64,000 nucleotides of DNA, from the NCBI GenBank assembly GCA_947846985.1, contig CANTUZ010000002.1, positions 128,178,889 through 128,242,888 on the forward strand. The letters run 5' to 3'. The translations under genes were made by a program, and so were the position numbers. Positions 59,566 to 64,000 of the stretch are shown here, piece after piece. The DNA comes from Fratercula arctica. Taxonomy: Eukaryota; Chordata; Aves; Charadriiformes; Alcidae. How positions within the stretch are numbered: the stretch's first letter is position 1; each line of letters begins with the position of its first letter. Below the pieces are notes generated by a model. The model searched no databases and had not been told where the DNA came from. It worked only from the letters and a program-made list of their open reading frames with translations.

Positions 59566-62254
59566 AGGCCAAAAGTTGCGTAGTGCCATATTTTTTCAAC
59601 AGGACTCTTTAAATAGAGTTCAAACTTGAGCCTTAAGTACCCTTGGAACAAAATAGTTCTTGTTGCATTACAAAGTTATAGAATCCCATGGGAACAATCG
59701 GATTGTTGCAGTTTCTCCAAACCTGTGGCTTTCTCCATAGGGAGCAAGAATTGCTGTCTCTCACATGCTAGCATAATCAATATACTGTTTTACATAACTT
59801 GGTTTTGTATTTAAGACAGGTAGCGCTATCTACTAGTCAGGTTCCCTGATACATCACAGTGTAAAATCTGCTCTTTATTTGCTTAAAACATTTTGCTTGG
59901 GCTGAAATTTTTCATTTTGTGTGTATTCTCTACCTTTCTTTTGGTTTATTCTTTTTTCTCCTAATTTTGGTCTAGTGAAAACTACAGGTGGAGCAATTCA
60001 GCTTTTTCCTGAAGCGAGGGGGAAAAGGGTAATTTGCCCTTGTCTTTAGTACTTCAAGCAGGTTGTCAAGAAAATTGGCTAAGCTTGTATGCACGTATGT
60101 TTTCCATAGATTGTGTCTGGTACTTAGAACTACTTTTCCTGTCATTGCACATGTGAGTCATAAAAATCTCTTCAGTGTTGTCAGTTATGCTTTTGCTGGC
60201 CCGAATAGCTGGAGCTGCCTGCCTGAATGAATGAAGGAGCAAGAATCAGTTGTGTGAGGACAACAGAAGTGTAAACTGGGACAAGGATCGCTTAGGCTTT
60301 AAGGTCTCCCGCTGATGAGATGACAAACCTTTGAAGGGAAGGGATTCTTATTGCTGTACATGATGAGGGAAAAAAAAGACAGTAAGCTGCTGCTCCTGCC
60401 TCTTTTAGACCTTGGTCTGTGAAGGTGGGTTGTGAAAACTGATGGCAAACGGCTGAAGCCAAGAGCAAAGGGGAATGTCCGAAATCAGAAACTGTAGTGG
60501 TCCCTTATTTCTGTAGTCCCAAAGGAAAGAGAGGGTGCTTGCTGACAGGAAGGTTAACTAATTTGAGGCATCTGGCTATGACTGCCTGAGAAAGGGCACC
60601 TGCATGTGTTTAGGAGTGGCAAAGCAATAACATGGTGTTCTGCTCCAGTGGTCTCAGACCTGTTTTCTGGTTATCATTTTTTTTTTCTTTTTTTTTTTTC
60701 CCCACGATAGCATCAGCTTTCTCGGTGATAGTACAAGCAAGTGGGAAGCATTTCATCTCTTCTATAGGATCAGGGCAGATGCTACAGAGCTTTGGGACTT
60801 TGATTCTGTGCCTCACTGGTGAAACCTACCCAAGAGGTTGAAAAGGTTTGTTGCTAATCATCAGACAGGTTGTCTATTTTAGACAAGTTTCCTAAGGAAA
60901 CAAGCTTCAGTGACTGGACTGTGTTGGCTTTTCCGCCCCAGTTTGTTTTGAACCCATCAGTCCATTTGAGCCAGATTTGGCAGGGGAGCGAGGTCCTTGA
61001 AAACATGAAGTTCAGATCTCTGTCTGTTTTTGGAATGGGCGTCCCAAACCAGTGTCCCACCGAGGGAAGAGCTACACTTTGTAGGCAAGCTTGCAGGCTA
61101 GTCCGCACGAGCGTAAATGGCTGAGCAGGATACGGGCAGCAGACCCAGTCCCAACAACTGCTGGACTGAAGGAGCTGTGTATGCTTGGGAAGGGCGGGGA
61201 GGCAGGGAAGTAGGACACATTCAGAGAAACAGGCTTTTTTACTTCAGCTCTTTGAGAAACATCTCGTGGGAACTGTATTCTCTATTTCCCAATAGATGTC
61301 TGAGGCAGACAGCTAGATGATGTCCAGTTATCAAAACACGAATGCCTTTGCTTACTCTCTCCTAGTAAGGACTCTTCTTGCTGCCTCAGCTTGTACTGCG
61401 GCTGTAGAAGAGTTTTACACCCTGGTTTCCATTTTATCCCTTCCTTTTACTATATTGCAGGTTGAGGATATTACTTTGATATGGAATCTTGAAGTTGAAG
61501 ACCTAGATTTTCTTTCCAGTCACAGACTGAAGAGCTAGCCAGAGAAATCGTCAGCTTTCAACAGTGGTCTCAAAATTCACATGACATATTTAAGTTTTCA
61601 GGAAATCTGTTTCTCTTGTACTGAGTAGCTATATGCTTTTTGCTAACTGTTTGAAAAAGTTACTGATTTCTTTTTTTTACTCTTGTAACGTACCATGTAA
61701 ATCTGAACTTCCAATGCAGACAGGAAAACTGTGTAACCTGGGGATTTTATAGCACTTTTTTTCAATAAACGAACAAACAAAAAACTTTAAAATCCCCAAT
61801 CTTGGAGGAACTTTTCTGTATCTATTGTAGAATATACTGTTTGTACCTGCTTAGCAGATGGACATGCTTAGCTGTGCATGTTTGTTCAGAAGAATACCAA
61901 AGCCCGTATTTGTAATACACCTCAGTTGCGATATAGGTTGTAATATACGTCTGGTGGGAAGGTGTGGAAGGAGAAGTTGAAATGGCTCTTTTGCTGATGA
62001 TTAAACCAAAACAAAACCAACTGCCGATTCCCTGGCCAGCCAGCTTGCCGGGACATTTTTATAATTCTTGTGCTGTGTTGTTGGAGATCTCCAATTAGCC
62101 TCAAACTGCAGCTCGCAGCTTGTGTGTGAAACAGGCAGCTGCTGGCACGCAATCTTCCCTGAAGTTGTTTCCTTTCCTTTTTCCTGAGATTTAGCAAAGG
62201 GGGGGGGGGAAGGGGTTGGAGTCACATGGATACAAAGCTTTTGATTAATGTCCA
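59566..62254. other. Upstream flank of PREX2, no gene seen
   Basis: Ordinary AT-rich DNA. It has a poly-T tract with one C at about 60678-60700 and a G10 run at about 62200-62210 near the edge of the PREX2 island. No exon was recognised. Confidence 0.5.
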
Positions 62255-62584
62255 AGTCTGTGCCGCTGCTGCGGAGGCTTTCCAACCTCCCAGCTAACAG
62301 GGCGAGCTGGGAACCAGTGACCGCTCGCTTCCTCCAGGCTGCGTCCCTTTCCTGACGGGAAAAGGAGGACGGCACTGGGCTGGCTCCTCGCCTCCGGACC
62401 TCGGGCCGCGGCTGGAGCTGGGTGAGAAGGGGGCTGAGAAGCTGGGGACCGGCGGGAGCCCGGCCCCGCTATGTAACTTTAGCGGGGTCTTTTGTTGTCC
62501 TTGTCCGCAGCGCAGCGCCGGGGCGCTCCGGCGGGGAAAGGCGCCCGGGAAAGGCTGGCAGCACCGCTCCTCCTTGGCCGCACC

Positions 62585-62725
62585 ATGACAGAGGAAAGCA
62601 AAGGGGAAGGCAAGGGGGAAAGCGGGAAGGACTTGGAGAAGCAGCTTCGCCTGCGCGTCTGCGTCCTCAACGAGCTGCTCAAGACCGAGCGGGACTACGT
62701 GGGCACGCTGGAGTTCCTGGTGTCG
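62585..62725 (+). CDS. PREX2: PREX2 coding exon 1 (P-Rex2, Rac guanine-nucleotide exchange factor)
   Basis: First coding exon of the PIP3- and G-beta-gamma-responsive Rac GEF, which also binds and inhibits PTEN. The ATG has A at -3 (GCACCATGA). The exon gives exactly 47 codons and stops at phase 0 before donor TCG|GTGAGC. After a variable acidic and basic N-terminus ([14 protein letters not shown]) come [18 protein letters not shown] and [15 protein letters not shown], the first helix of the Dbl-homology domain. The TERDYV stretch carries the Glu used by DH domains to contact Rac switch I. Residues 15-47 differ from human PREX2, as I recall it, at only two positions. The paralogue PREX1 differs more there, so PREX2 is favoured. 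Later DH, PH, DEP, PDZ and IP4P-like parts lie beyond the window. The frame is open upstream to 62492 but without an ATG. Confidence 0.95.
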
Positions 62726-64000
62726 GTGAGCGGAGGGGCGCCGAGCCGCGGGGCGGCGGGGGGGGGGGCACTGGCCGGCCTCGCCGGCAGGGGGTTTGCC
62801 GACCCGAGCCGTGCGGGCCGGCCGCTTCTGCTTGGAAGGGAGGGAGAAGTAACAGGTTTTGAAATGGCTGGGGAGTGGTCGTGTGTTTACCCCCCCCCCC
62901 CTCCCGTCGTGGCCGCCCTCCTCGGAGAGCCGGCAGTGGTGATCTCGCTCCTCCGGGCGTGGAGGATGAGGGGGGTGCGTGGCGTGTGGGATGCGTTTGG
63001 GTTCGGGGGTGCCGCGGGTGTGGGGGCTTGCGTTCATGGCAGGGGGATGCGTTTGGGTTCGGGGGTGCCGCGGGTGTGGGGGCTTGCGTTCATGGCAGGG
63101 GGATGCGTTTGGGTTCGGGGGTGCCGCGGGTGTGGGGGCTTGCGTTCATGGCAGGGGGATGCGTTTGGGTTCGGGGGTGCCGCGGGTGTGGGGGCTTGCG
63201 TTCATGGCAGGGGGATGCGTTTGGGTTCGGGGGTGCCGCGGGTGTGGGGGCTTGCGTTCATGGCAGGGCGCCCGCAGTGCCGTGGCTTGCGATGGCCCGT
63301 GAAGCGCAGCGGTGGCGGGGGGACACGGGGGAGGGGGCGGGCGGTGCTGGCGCGCAGCAGCTGCTTGGCGTTAAAGCCACATGTGGCATTCACCTCCTGC
63401 CTGGTGATACAGGGGTCAGCTGGGAGAAGGTAGCGTGTTCTGGTCAGAGTGGTGTTGCGGCGGTTTTAGCTTCCGTCTGCATCCGACTGTTGATAAGTTT
63501 ATTTGTGCCAGGTAACACCCTAATCGCAAAGGCAGGAGTTCTCACTCTCTCAAAAAGCCAAAGTGACAAATTATTACAGAACAGATGTGGGCAGTGTTTC
63601 GTTTGCGCGTAGTCTCAGTAGGATCACTTTTTGGACCCTGTTGAGATAAGTACGTCCAAATCAGCTGCTTAAGTTTGCAACAAACTTCACAGTAGCCCCC
63701 TCATATTTTTCTCTCCTCCCCTGTCCCACCAAAGAGGGGAAATCCTTCAAACTGCAAACTTCCTGCTTTGCTGCCTTGAGATCTGTGAACTTTCTGCTTA
63801 TTATCATGAAAGAGGAAATTCTCAACTTGGCTGTGACAGGGCGAATAAAAAGCACAGACACTGGACTGAAATAAGATCTACAGAGTAGCTTATTTTCTCC
63901 ATATGTTTATCCTCAGCAGAACCATGAAAAATAGTAAATGGTCCAATGTGTCTTCTATTTTTTGAAAAAAAAGTTTAACCTGTATGTTGTGAGAAAGTAT
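62726..64000 (+). other. PREX2: PREX2 intron 1 (5' portion)
   Basis: Begins with donor GTGAGC at 62726 and extends out of the window. It contains G- and C-runs, the 56-bp minisatellite (62989-63268) and then ordinary DNA with no second exon recognised. The long open frames crossing this region belong to the minisatellite, not to protein-coding sequence. Confidence 0.85.
62989..63268. repeat. Minisatellite, 56-bp unit x 5
   Basis: Five head-to-tail units of 56 bp have ATGCGTTTGG starting at 62991, 63047, 63103, 63159 and 63215. Each contains GGTTCGGGGGTGCCGCGGG, TGTGGGGGCTTGCG and TTCATGGCAGGG. The units appear identical by eye; only the last few bases of unit 5 diverge. Each unit has several CpGs and a G-rich strand. 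Because 56 is not a multiple of 3 and no unit contains a stop in the forward frames, all three forward frames stay open and give spurious repetitive proteins. Confidence 0.97.

Larger units (their letters stand above)
62255..63370 (+). promoter_or_regulatory. PREX2: CpG island / PREX2 promoter, 5' UTR and intron-1 start
   Basis: GC- and CpG-rich DNA begins near 62255 and continues through exon 1, the first intron bases and the 56-bp minisatellite, falling back to AT-rich DNA after about 63370. No TATA box is evident, so a CpG-island type promoter upstream of 62585 is inferred. The transcription start cannot be fixed. A possible short 5' UTR intron (62422-62510) is discussed as a finding. Confidence 0.7.

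Noticed and set aside
62492..63612. Long repetitive open frames (up to 313 codons) downstream of and including PREX2 exon 1
   Set aside because: They read through the GTGAGC donor and owe their length to the 56-bp minisatellite, whose unit lacks forward stops in all three frames. The repetitive Gly-, Arg- and Trp-rich peptide is an artefact.
1..64000. CRISPR arrays, tRNA or rRNA genes, operons or prokaryotic regulatory signals
   Set aside because: The sequence is vertebrate nuclear DNA. No clover-leaf tRNA with A/B boxes, rRNA core or spacer-repeat array was seen, and the only regular array is the 56-bp minisatellite.

Overview
The window is nuclear vertebrate DNA, almost certainly from a bird. 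The dominant interspersed repeats are CR1 LINEs, truncated at their 5' ends and ending in tandem copies of the octamer ATTCTRTG, which is the avian/reptilian pattern. LTRs resembling avian endogenous retrovirus LTRs are also present. I saw no mammalian Alu or L1. The species cannot be determined from what I can see.

Only two protein-coding genes are supported, each by its first coding exon, and they point away from each other. CPA6 (carboxypeptidase A6) is on the minus strand with coding exon 1 at 8800-8897, so positions 1-8799 are the start of its long intron 1. PREX2 (PIP3-dependent Rac exchange factor 2) is on the plus strand with coding exon 1 at 62585-62725, so 62726-64000 is the start of its intron 1. 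The CPA6-PREX2 neighbourhood and orientation match human 8q13, which makes the two short calls support each other. Each exon lies in a CpG-rich promoter island (about 8660-9320 and 62255-63370).

The roughly 53 kb between the two start codons has no convincing coding gene. It holds about fifteen CR1 fragments of several ages in both orientations, with one CR1 tail nested in an LTR. It also holds two recognisable LTRs plus a probable third, a GC-rich unclassified repeat present twice in opposite orientation (14886-15226 and 47870-48352), ancient MIR-like relics, and simple repeats. Recognisable repeats concentrate between about 23 and 59.6 kb. PREX2 intron 1 carries a striking 56-bp x 5 minisatellite 264 bp after the exon-1 splice donor.

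The two genes do not act in one pathway. CPA6 is a secreted metallocarboxypeptidase and PREX2 is a cytosolic Rac GEF; they are neighbours through conserved synteny only. I found no previously undescribed biological system. The most unusual items are the minisatellite, the inverted pair of GC-rich repeats, a CR1 with a snap-back 5' end, and a few exon-like segments that transcript data could test.
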